Positions 16,752 to 24,978 of a DNA stretch of 64,000 nt are shown piece after piece. How positions within the stretch are numbered: the stretch's first letter is position 1; the number at the start of each line of letters is the position of its first letter. Source of the DNA: Cellvibrio sp. 79 (GTDB taxonomy: Bacteria; Pseudomonadota; Gammaproteobacteria; Pseudomonadales; Cellvibrionaceae); the NCBI GenBank assembly GCA_003056245.1, contig MVDH01000006.1, forward strand, positions 186,001-250,000. The letters run 5' to 3'. A program made the translations under genes and the position numbers. Under the pieces are notes generated by a model. It ran no database searches. It was not told the origin of the DNA and saw only the letters and a list, made by a program, of their open reading frames with translations.

Positions 16752-18449
16752 TTAATTCAAAAGCTGGGCGCGAATATCAAAACACGCAGTGATCTGTTCG
16801 TTTTCATCAATATCTTTGGCTCGCGCATCCATCACCTCCAATACGTAAGTACCAACGGATAAAAAACGGGAAACGCTCTCCTGATCAACAGTTGGCCCCT
16901 CAGCCTTTCCAATTTCACTTCCGCGCCGAAACAGGTAAAGATCAGGATCAGAATCGCCCGAGTCACTCGTCTCCTCAGCAGTAAATTTATAAGTTCCAGA
17001 AGTATTTACATTAATAAAAAGATACTGTGATGTTGCTAATTTGTTATAGCTACCAAAACGATTGGTGCTACAAACATTCACAGGAATATTACTCAAAGAC
17101 AAGTTTTTATATACAGGCAAGCTAGCAATATAACCCCCGGAATTACTCTCGCCCCCTCCGTACTCATCAGTAATCTCTATATTTTGTTCCACCAATAAAC
17201 TATTAAAAATAGTAGCCTGCCCAGGAATTTGTTTACGTAACAGATCAGCAAATGTGTATATCGAGACAAATCCGCTGCTATTCACATAACTAACTGCATT
17301 AATAATCTGGAAGATATCTGTAAAGTTTTTAGCGGTCTTCCCAGTATTACTTGCATAAAAATTATAAAGAATAGATTGTACTGAAGCCTCGGAGTACCAG
17401 CCGCGGATACTATTATTTTTTTGGCTGATATTATTAAAAAATCCATCACCTTGCTGAGGCCCACTGGAATCACGATAATTAACATCATCCAGCATCATCG
17501 CAGAAAAAGCGTTGGCAAAACCTTCAGACATCGCTACGCGCATATCCAGTTTTTCATCTTGTGAATGGTCACCGCCGATACTATCAGAGCGGGAAAAACT
17601 TGCTTCCACATAATGCCCCCATTCATGAAGGAGAACGTGGCGATCATATTCATCGGTATCATTATTTTCATCACCCAGAATATAAATTGCATCACTCCAA
17701 AAAAAACTGGTGCCAATTTCTCCCAGCGTCAATTCACCATCTGCCGGTTTATTCTTACTGCTCCAACGCAACTCCAATGCTGGAAAATCAGCGGAGTTAC
17801 CCGCAGATTGCAGACGTGTTACACCCTCGTAAATGGTATCCAGAATTGCAAAGGGTGCAGCTACACGTAGTTCGGTGTATCCATTACCGGTCCATCCCGA
17901 GGGCGCGTGCAAATTACGTGTTGCACTTGTGTCTGTAGCAGCCACCAGGCTACCGTTCATAGAATAAAGGGCATTATCGTTGGTATTGTCGGTGACTTTA
18001 AAATTCCACACCGGAGTCTGGCTGCGTAATAGCTGAGCTTTAACCCTGACTTTCACCAACTTGTTGCGCGTCGTATTAACCGAATAATTTCCATCAATAT
18101 CCGTCTGCGTAGTTGTGAGCACGATATTATTTTCATCCAATAATTCCACCAGCAAACCACGTCCAGCCCGAACAGCTATTGCAGAATAATTTAAGCCATC
18201 AGTATTATGAGGAATAAAATCAAAAGTAACCTTGCCACCTATAGTCAAGGTCGCGGATAAAGAGGATTGGCTGCCAGTAGATAAACTGATTGCGCTTGAA
18301 CTTGATGGTATTGTTGAGGAAGACGATATTCCGTTGCTGACACCTGACGTCGGGCTGGATGAATTCCCACCGCCACCACCGCAAGCCACTAAAATTCCCG
18401 CAAGTAAAATCCACGTTACAGTGGAAATCACAGTATAAAAACGAAACAT
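16752..18449 (-). CDS. putative lipoprotein zinc metalloprotease with C-terminal PPC-like domain
   Basis: The start MFRFYTVISTV (565 residues) is chosen over a longer frame because it gives a proper lipoprotein signal with lipobox LVAC (Cys23). A GGGGG and Ser-rich linker (about residues 24-65) follows, then a beta-rich domain. A zinc motif HEWGH lies at 275-279, with a downstream Glu in MSEGFANAF (about Glu309) as plausible third ligand. The C-terminal 100 residues (SGTYKFTAEETSDS...DPDLYLFRRG...GTYVLEV) look like a pre-peptidase C-terminal (PPC) domain. It is probably a secreted or surface-attached gluzincin. The substrate is unknown. Ser-rich linkers are common in Cellvibrio secreted enzymes. 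Confidence 0.78.
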   Translation of the reverse strand: MFRFYTVISTVTWILLAGILVACGGGGGNSSSPTSGVSNGISSSSTIPSSSSAISLSTGSQSSLSATLTIGGKVTFDFIPHNTDGLNYSAIAVRAGRGLLVELLDENNIVLTTTQTDIDGNYSVNTTRNKLVKVRVKAQLLRSQTPVWNFKVTDNTNDNALYSMNGSLVAATDTSATRNLHAPSGWTGNGYTELRVAAPFAILDTIYEGVTRLQSAGNSADFPALELRWSSKNKPADGELTLGEIGTSFFWSDAIYILGDENNDTDEYDRHVLLHEWGHYVEASFSRSDSIGGDHSQDEKLDMRVAMSEGFANAFSAMMLDDVNYRDSSGPQQGDGFFNNISQKNNSIRGWYSEASVQSILYNFYASNTGKTAKNFTDIFQIINAVSYVNSSGFVSIYTFADLLRKQIPGQATIFNSLLVEQNIEITDEYGGGESNSGGYIASLPVYKNLSLSNIPVNVCSTNRFGSYNKLATSQYLFINVNTSGTYKFTAEETSDSGDSDPDLYLFRRGSEIGKAEGPTVDQESVSRFLSVGTYVLEVMDARAKDIDENEQITACFDIRAQLLN

Positions 18450-18648
18450 GCCCAGTCCCTCTTTGACCCGGAAGCCCCGGAGGGCGATATACACGCTACA
18501 CACAAGCATAGCTAAATATTAATAAATAATAGAAACCGGCAAATCGCACATCATCAATAGCGAACTTAACGATTAAACTATCGACATAAAAAAGCAGCTG
18601 CCTATAATACTCGCTAACGCTAACTTCACCCATCCCACCGGAGGTTTT

Positions 18649-19164
18649 GTGCTTAAATTCCTGCTTTTTGCAGTTATAGTGACCTGCGTTATCATTTTCT
18701 TTGGTCAGTATCAAAAAATGGATACCGCACAAAAACGCAAGGCATTGTGGCGCTTTGGTGTTGGAGCTTTTTTGGGTGTTTTAGTTCTATTGGTCGCCAC
18801 CGGAAAAATGAATTGGGTGGGCGCGGCTATAGGAGCGCTAATTCCGTTCTTACGTAATGCTTATGGACTTGCTGCCCATTTACTTCCATTATGGCTGCAA
18901 CGCAAAAAAGCGGAACAGGATCAAGCAAAACAACAGGAACCACTCCACCCGACAACCACACAAGGAAACATGGGAATAACAGAAGCACTGGACATTCTCG
19001 GTTTAACTGGTGATATCGATAAAGGCGAAATTACTCCAACTATGATTCAGGATGCGCATCGCCGCTTGATTCAAAAATTACACCCCGACCGCGGGGGCAA
19101 TGACTATCTTGCAGCCAAAATCAATCAGGCCAGGGATTATCTCCTTAAGATATTGAAAGATTAA
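18649..19164 (+). CDS. membrane-anchored protein with C-terminal J domain
   Basis: A GTG start with GGAGG five to six bases upstream opens a 171-residue protein. Two hydrophobic segments (about 3-20 and 36-66) are followed by a charged linker and a short J domain at the extreme C-terminus, with HPD at 145-147 in RRLIQKLHPDRGGNDYLAAKINQARDYLL (motif read in parts). The layout resembles TIM14/Pam18-type J proteins, which stimulate DnaK at a membrane. The partner is unknown. Its last four bases overlap the convergent cmoM gene. Confidence 0.82.
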   Translation: MLKFLLFAVIVTCVIIFFGQYQKMDTAQKRKALWRFGVGAFLGVLVLLVATGKMNWVGAAIGALIPFLRNAYGLAAHLLPLWLQRKKAEQDQAKQQEPLHPTTTQGNMGITEALDILGLTGDIDKGEITPTMIQDAHRRLIQKLHPDRGGNDYLAAKINQARDYLLKILKD

Positions 19165-19976
19165 ACAGCGCTGTTTTTTTGCAACAGTAAATGAATATAT
19201 CTGCCCAATGAGCGATAAGGTTCGCGTTGCGAAAACTCCAACTCTAATTGCAGCAAATTCTCCGGCTCCCGGGCGCGATGCTCTTCGTTAAAAATATAAT
19301 CGTGAAATACCCTGATGCCGCTGTGACACAATACCGAGAGTGGCAATTGCTCAATCCAACCCAAAACCTGCCCCGGATCTTGCGGATTAATGGGTGTGAG
19401 ACTACCGCGTGAGCCACCATAATCCTGATTAATAATTTTTTTAAAGTTGGTGCGCAGCAAATTTTTATAGATGAGCGAATGCAAATTGTAAAAAGTCAGC
19501 GATAAATAAGCATCGGGCGCGAGATACTCAAACAAGCATGGTAATAGCTGCTGTGGCTCCTGCAACCACTCCATCACCGCATGACAAATAACAAAATCAA
19601 ACTGATTTTTACTATCCAGATGCAAGTGCAAATCCTGCACAGATGAATGAATCAATGTGACCTGTTGTTCCAAACCCAATGTTTTTATCTGCTCCTCGGC
19701 CAGCTTGAGCATTTCAATAGAGATATCACAGATCACCACATCGTGCCCGGCTTTTGCCCACTGCAGGGAAAATTGTCCTTGCCCACCGCCCGCATCCAGA
19801 ATCCGCCAGGGCTTAACAGGTTTGGGACTTGAGGGATAAATCGGCAACTGCGCCTTACAATCTCGCTCCAATACGGCAAGACGGATATCGCCTTTCAAAC
19901 CGCCGTAAATATTTTTTTTGAAACGCTGTGCAAGATCATCGAAATTGCGATCTTGTTGTATTGATTCTTTTGCCAT
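19161..19976 (-). CDS. cmoM: tRNA 5-carboxymethoxyuridine methyltransferase
   Basis: CmoM methylates cmo5U34 to mcmo5U34 in certain tRNAs using S-adenosylmethionine. The 271-residue protein opens with QDRNFDDLAQRFKKNIYGG and has the SAM motif ILDAGGGQGQFSL, then FDFVICHAVMEWL, LSLTFYN and GIRVFHDYI. All of these are shared with E. coli CmoM (formerly SmtA). It is convergent with the J-domain gene (four-base overlap) and divergent from the GIY-YIG gene 51 bases away. Confidence 0.92.
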   Translation of the reverse strand: MAKESIQQDRNFDDLAQRFKKNIYGGLKGDIRLAVLERDCKAQLPIYPSSPKPVKPWRILDAGGGQGQFSLQWAKAGHDVVICDISIEMLKLAEEQIKTLGLEQQVTLIHSSVQDLHLHLDSKNQFDFVICHAVMEWLQEPQQLLPCLFEYLAPDAYLSLTFYNLHSLIYKNLLRTNFKKIINQDYGGSRGSLTPINPQDPGQVLGWIEQLPLSVLCHSGIRVFHDYIFNEEHRAREPENLLQLELEFSQREPYRSLGRYIHLLLQKNSAV

Positions 19977-20027
19977 TCTTCGCCCGTGAAAATAAAATTA
20001 CTTACCCAATATTGCCGTGCAAACATT

Positions 20028-20360
20028 ATGACCACAGCCACTAACTGGTTTGTTTATATGATCCTGACCAGTGATCAGCAAGTTTACACCGGAATTACTA
20101 CCAATATGACGCGGCGTTGGCGTGAGCATGCGTCAGGCAAAGCTGGTGCCCGTTATTTTCGCGGGCGCTCGCCGCAGCAGTTATGTTATTTGGAAACAGA
20201 TCATACCCGCTCCACTGCGAGTAAGCGCGAAGCAGCTATAAAAGGAATGAATGCCCGGGAAAAACGTACACTGATTGATCAATCAAAGGAAACAACTCTT
20301 CTATTTATCGAGAAATACGAATTACAAAATCTCAATCAAACCAGCAGTACACCATGTTAA
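20028..20360 (+). CDS. GIY-YIG domain protein (YhbQ/UPF0213 type)
   Basis: The start MTTATNWFVYMI gives 110 residues; a longer frame exists but adds non-family sequence. The nuclease-like motif appears as WFVYMILTS...VYTGITTNMTRRW, where VYTGIT is the YIG element and the Arg in the following helix is the catalytic-type residue. Small stand-alone GIY-YIG proteins are proposed DNA-repair or structure-specific nucleases, but most are uncharacterised. It overlaps the DTW-domain gene by seven bases, so translation is probably coupled. Confidence 0.87.
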   Translation: MTTATNWFVYMILTSDQQVYTGITTNMTRRWREHASGKAGARYFRGRSPQQLCYLETDHTRSTASKREAAIKGMNAREKRTLIDQSKETTLLFIEKYELQNLNQTSSTPC

Positions 20361-20983
20361 ATCCTGTAGAAAAGCGCCCTCTCTGCCAACATTGCTTACG
20401 CCCCTTACGCACCTGCATTTGCAGCCTGGTGAGTATTCACGACAATCGAATCGAATTACTGATACTGCAGGATAAAGCCGAGGCTACCAATACTAAAAAT
20501 ACCGCCGGCTTATTGCATATGAGCTTAAAGAACAGTCAACTTTATACGTGTGATGCCGATGAGGCTATTTCCCCTTCCCGCTTGAATGAACTACTTTTTA
20601 GCGGCCATAAACTCCCTTTATTGCTTTACCCGCCAACTATTGACGCATTGGCTCTAGGGTTAGAAATGCCCGCCCAGACACCTGCTATTGAACAAATAAC
20701 AACGGATAAAGTGCGCTTGATTGTTATTGATGCAACCTGGCGCAAAAGCCGAAAAATGATCTATTTGAATTATTTATTACAACGCCTGCCACGCATAACA
20801 TTGGAAAACCCGCCCGAATCCCTATATCTGATTCGCAAGGCCGATAACAAAAATCAGCTTTCCACACTGGAGGCAAGTTGTTACGCTCTACAACAGCTCG
20901 AACAGGGCCGTGTTGATTACACAACACTGCTCGCCAGCATGCGCGAGTTTGTAGCCCGACAAACCGCTTTTCGCCCTGTTTAA
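20354..20983 (+). CDS. tapT: DTW-domain tRNA-uridine aminocarboxypropyltransferase
   Basis: DTW enzymes transfer the aminocarboxypropyl group of SAM to uridine (acp3U47 in E. coli, TapT/YfiP). The 209-residue protein has an N-terminal zinc-like Cys cluster (CQHCLRPLRTCIC, residues 11-23), LLHMSLKNSQLY, and the signature VIDATWRKSRKM (a DxTW form) at about 125-136. A Tyr-Leu-IRKA segment and a helical C-terminus follow. TapT is assigned by family; a TuaA-like paralogue could look the same. It precedes the M16 protease by 27 bases. Confidence 0.85.
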   Translation: MLNPVEKRPLCQHCLRPLRTCICSLVSIHDNRIELLILQDKAEATNTKNTAGLLHMSLKNSQLYTCDADEAISPSRLNELLFSGHKLPLLLYPPTIDALALGLEMPAQTPAIEQITTDKVRLIVIDATWRKSRKMIYLNYLLQRLPRITLENPPESLYLIRKADNKNQLSTLEASCYALQQLEQGRVDYTTLLASMREFVARQTAFRPV

Positions 20984-21010
20984 CCCAATTCTTCAGAGAC
21001 ATTTGCCCTT

Positions 21011-23929
21011 ATGACTCATCCCGCTTTTGAATTACTGCGCAGCCAAACTATCGATGCATTGAAAATCCGCGTCGAGGAATATCGCCATAAAGCTACCGGG
21101 GCGCAACATATTCATCTCGTTGCGGATAACGATGAAAATGTGTTTCTGGTTGCTCTACGCACCGTGCCACATGATTCAACCGGTGTGGCCCACATCCTGG
21201 AGCACACGGCACTCTGCGGCAGTAAAAAATACCCGGTACGCGATCCGTTTTTTATGATGGTGCGTCGCTCGCTAAATACATTTATGAATGCGTTCACCAG
21301 CTCGGATTGGACTGCTTATCCATTTTCCAGTCAAAACACCAAAGATTTTAATAATTTGCTGGACGTTTATCTGGATGCCGTTTTTTTCTCGCGCCTGGAC
21401 GAACTTGATTTTGCCCAGGAGGGACATCGCGTAGAGTTTGCGGAACCGGAAAACCCCGAATCCGATTTGGTATTTAAAGGCGTAGTATTTAACGAGATGA
21501 AAGGAGCAATGAGCTCTGTACCTTCGCAGCTCTGGCATACGCTCTGCAAGTATCTCTACCCTACGTCAACCTATCACTACAACAGTGGCGGCGAGCCCGA
21601 AGATATTCCTGATTTAACCTATCAACAATTGCAGGATTTTTATCGCACCCACTATCACCCCAGCAACGCCATTTTTATGACCTACGGTGATATTCCCGCC
21701 GCTGTGCATCAGGAAAAATTTGAGAATCAAGCGTTACGCCATTTTGAAAAGCTGGATGAAATTATTGCGGTTGACGATGAAAAACGTTACCACGCACCGG
21801 TGAATGTTGAAGAAGCTTACCCCGTTGATGAAAACGATGCGGATAATCTGGAAGAAAAAAACCACGTTGTCATTTCCTGGTTATTAGGAAAAACAACCAA
21901 CCTGGATGAATCACTGGAAGCACAATTACTTTCCAATATTTTATTGGATAACAGTGCATCACCGTTGCAACAAGCGTTGGAAACTACCGAACTCGGGCAA
22001 GCACCGTCACCATTGTGTGGATTGGATGACTCATCGCGCGAAATGGCATTTGTGTGCGGCCTTGAAGGCTGCACACTGGACAATGTAAACAACGTTGAAG
22101 CGTTGATTCTGGATACGCTAAAACAAGTTGCAGAGCATGGCGTACCGCAAGAACAAATTGCCGCATCGCTTCACCAACTTGAATTGTCGCAACGTGAAGT
22201 CGGTGGCGATGGTTATCCTTATGGCCTGCAATTAATTTTGACTGGCCTCACTTCTGCCACACATCGTGGTGATCCCATCGCCTTATTGGATGTGGATGCC
22301 GCGCTGGATAATTTACGTCGCAAAACACTAGATCCACAATTCATTCAACATGCGGTACGCAAATGGCTTTTGGAAAACCCACATCGGGTACGTCTTACGC
22401 TGCGTCCGGATTTGCAAATGGGCGACCGCATTAAAGCGGCCGAAAAAAATCGCCTTGCAGAAATGAAAGCGCAATTAAGCGATGAAGAAAAGCAACATAT
22501 CATCGCGCAAACCAAAGCATTGCAAGCACGCCAGCTGCAGCAAGATGATGAAAGTATTCTGCCTAAAGTTGGTTTGGAAGATATCCCCGCAAACTTGCAT
22601 TACACGGCAGGCAGCCATGAAAGCTTTAATGGTTACCCGTTGCGCCGTTATGCCGCGGGTACCAACGGATTGGTGTATCAGCAAATTACTTGCAAATTGC
22701 CGGCACTAAATGAAAACCAATTAAAAGTGCTGCCGTTTTATTGCATTTGTTTAACTGAACTGGGCAATGGCGAAAAAGATTATCTCGCCACCCAGCGCTG
22801 GCAAGCAGAAACTGTGGGATCGATCAGCGCATTCAGCAGCATTCGTGGTGCCGGTGATGATGTACAAAATATCGATGCTTACATCACACTTTCAGCGAAA
22901 GCATTAAGCCGCAATAGCGCTGCGCTGAATGAATTGATGCAATCAACATTATTGCACCCGCGTTTTGATGAGTTGGACCGCATCCGCGAATTAATTGCAC
23001 AAAATCGAGCGCGGCGCGAACAAAGTATTACCGGCCACGGCCACAGCCTCGCGATGACCGCCGCCTGCGCCGGTATGAGCCCGGCGGCAAAAGTATCGCA
23101 TCAGTTAAGCGGGCTTGAAGGTATTGCGGCGTTAAAAACGCTGGATAATGCACTGGATAATGAAACATCCCTTGCTGAATTTGCGCAAACATTAGCGTCG
23201 ATCCATCAACTGGTTTTGCAAGCACCTACCCAATTTTTAATTGTGGGCGAACAAGAACATCTCGATACCTATCGCGATCATTTGCAGCAACGCTGGGCTG
23301 AAAATAGTTCAGCAAACTCATTTGCGGAATTCGCGTTACCTGAAGTGAGCGAACAAATACGCGAAGCCTGGATTACTAACACCCAGGTTAACTTCTGTGC
23401 AAAAGCATACCCAACTGTTCCCAGTGAACATCCAGACGCCGCCGCACTGACTGTGCTTGGCGGTTTCCTGCGCAATGGTTATTTACATCGCGCAGTGCGT
23501 GAACAAGGTGGTGCCTACGGTGGTGGCGCAAGCCAGGATAGTAATACCGCGTCGTTCCGTTTTTATTCTTATCGCGATCCGCGCTTAACCGAAACCCTGG
23601 ATGATTTCGATCAATCGTTAAACTGGTTACAAGAAACCGAACATCAAGCACAAGCAGTGGAAGAAGCGATTCTCGGAGTTATAGGTAGTATTGATAAACC
23701 GGGTTCACCGGCCGGTGAAGCAAAATCCACTTACCAGGCAGAACTGTTTGGTCGCACCCGGGAAAAGCGCGAGTTATTCCGCAACCGTGTAGTACAAGTA
23801 ACCGCTGAAGATTTAAAGCGCGTTGCGAATACTTATCTCGTGCCGGAAAAAGCCAGTATCGCCGTCGTAACCCATGCAGCTCAAAAAGCAAGCCTGGAAT
23901 CGCTGGGTCTGCAATTAAAAAGTTGTTAA
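21011..23929 (+). CDS. M16 family zinc metalloprotease (presequence-protease-like)
   Basis: This large protease of 972 residues has the inverted zinc motif HILEH at 61-65 and a distal Glu (about 162) in VVFNEMKGAMSS, together HxxEH...E. A second, non-catalytic half and the C-terminal RENGGAYGG-like element (here REQGGAYGGGASQD) complete the two-lobed chamber. Length and the HTALCGSKKYPVRDPFF segment fit the M16C branch (PreP/Iap), which degrades peptides too large for exopeptidases. No signal peptide is seen, so it is likely cytosolic. It may be co-transcribed with the DTW gene. Confidence 0.93.
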   Translation: MTHPAFELLRSQTIDALKIRVEEYRHKATGAQHIHLVADNDENVFLVALRTVPHDSTGVAHILEHTALCGSKKYPVRDPFFMMVRRSLNTFMNAFTSSDWTAYPFSSQNTKDFNNLLDVYLDAVFFSRLDELDFAQEGHRVEFAEPENPESDLVFKGVVFNEMKGAMSSVPSQLWHTLCKYLYPTSTYHYNSGGEPEDIPDLTYQQLQDFYRTHYHPSNAIFMTYGDIPAAVHQEKFENQALRHFEKLDEIIAVDDEKRYHAPVNVEEAYPVDENDADNLEEKNHVVISWLLGKTTNLDESLEAQLLSNILLDNSASPLQQALETTELGQAPSPLCGLDDSSREMAFVCGLEGCTLDNVNNVEALILDTLKQVAEHGVPQEQIAASLHQLELSQREVGGDGYPYGLQLILTGLTSATHRGDPIALLDVDAALDNLRRKTLDPQFIQHAVRKWLLENPHRVRLTLRPDLQMGDRIKAAEKNRLAEMKAQLSDEEKQHIIAQTKALQARQLQQDDESILPKVGLEDIPANLHYTAGSHESFNGYPLRRYAAGTNGLVYQQITCKLPALNENQLKVLPFYCICLTELGNGEKDYLATQRWQAETVGSISAFSSIRGAGDDVQNIDAYITLSAKALSRNSAALNELMQSTLLHPRFDELDRIRELIAQNRARREQSITGHGHSLAMTAACAGMSPAAKVSHQLSGLEGIAALKTLDNALDNETSLAEFAQTLASIHQLVLQAPTQFLIVGEQEHLDTYRDHLQQRWAENSSANSFAEFALPEVSEQIREAWITNTQVNFCAKAYPTVPSEHPDAAALTVLGGFLRNGYLHRAVREQGGAYGGGASQDSNTASFRFYSYRDPRLTETLDDFDQSLNWLQETEHQAQAVEEAILGVIGSIDKPGSPAGEAKSTYQAELFGRTREKRELFRNRVVQVTAEDLKRVANTYLVPEKASIAVVTHAAQKASLESLGLQLKSC

Positions 23930-24069
23930 TCACATCCGGCCTGCTCAGGGATGAGCAACTGTATTTCACGAGTGCAATGTTTTGTGCCAGGCCGCGTAGT
24001 TTTCCCGCCTAAAGTCATCTAGTATTCATCCACAAGGAATCGCGAGAATAACAACCAATTAAATCGAAG

Positions 24070-24936
24070 ATGACCAATACCCCACTGGAATACAGCGCTG
24101 CGTCCCATCCGGGTTTAGTGCGCGATAACAACGAAGACTGCTTTCTCAGTCAGCCAGAACATGGGTTATGGTTGGTCGCTGATGGTATGGGCGGCCATGA
24201 AGCCGGTGAAGTCGCCAGCGCCATTGTGCGCGATACCATTGAACGCGATACTAACCACAATCCCGATCTACCTCTGGTAGATTCCATCCAGCACGCTCAC
24301 ACCAGTATCCTTTCCTCCGCAGCCAATGGTATAGGTGCACCGGGTATGGGCTCTACTGTTGTCGCCCTGCGCAGTGATTCCGCTAAATACCAGATTGCCT
24401 GGGTGGGCGACAGCCGCGCTTATCTGTGGACCCCAACCCGCGAAGGCGGCCGTTTGGAGCAATTGAGTGTGGATCATTCTTATGTGCAAATGCTGGTCAA
24501 TACCGGCGTGATTAGCGCTGAAGATGCCGAATTCCATCCGGAAAAAAACATCATTACCCAATGCCTCGGCATGCAGGAGCTGAGTCAGGTAAAAGTAGAT
24601 TTTGTTGAAGGCCAGTGGCAAACCGATCAATGGATCTTGTTATGTAGCGATGGTTTGACTGATGAAGTGAGCGACAAAACCATCGCGCAGATTTTATGTG
24701 AATCCAATGATTGCCTTGCCGCGGTAGACCAGCTGCTTCATGCTGCACTTACCGGTGGCGGACGCGATAATATTACCTTGCAGATCATTGAATCCCCCTT
24801 GCAGCACAGCAATACGCGCAAAGGCTTGTGGCAATGGGTTCCCTATTTGACCGGAACCGTAAAAGTGGATGCCTGGATTTTTGGCGGTGCCCTTTTATCC
24901 CTACTAGGTTTACTTGCTTATGTGGTAAGCGTCTGA
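24070..24936 (+). CDS. PP2C-type protein phosphatase with C-terminal membrane anchor
   Basis: The 288-residue protein is a metal-dependent Ser/Thr phosphatase: RDNNEDCFL, LVADGMGGHEAGEVAS (metal Asp), VGDSRAYLW, LCSDGLTDEV and GGRDNITL are the ordered PP2C motifs. The last 23 residues (VDAWIFGGALLSLLGLLAYVVSV) form a single hydrophobic helix, so it is predicted to be tail-anchored with the enzyme in the cytosol. It is 42 bases before a membrane Ser/Thr kinase, so it is the probable antagonist of that kinase. No clear Shine-Dalgarno sequence precedes the ATG. Confidence 0.93.
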   Translation: MTNTPLEYSAASHPGLVRDNNEDCFLSQPEHGLWLVADGMGGHEAGEVASAIVRDTIERDTNHNPDLPLVDSIQHAHTSILSSAANGIGAPGMGSTVVALRSDSAKYQIAWVGDSRAYLWTPTREGGRLEQLSVDHSYVQMLVNTGVISAEDAEFHPEKNIITQCLGMQELSQVKVDFVEGQWQTDQWILLCSDGLTDEVSDKTIAQILCESNDCLAAVDQLLHAALTGGGRDNITLQIIESPLQHSNTRKGLWQWVPYLTGTVKVDAWIFGGALLSLLGLLAYVVSV

Positions 24937-24978
24937 GTGCCGCTTATCCCTGATACAGATTTTTTGAAATAGATTGAT

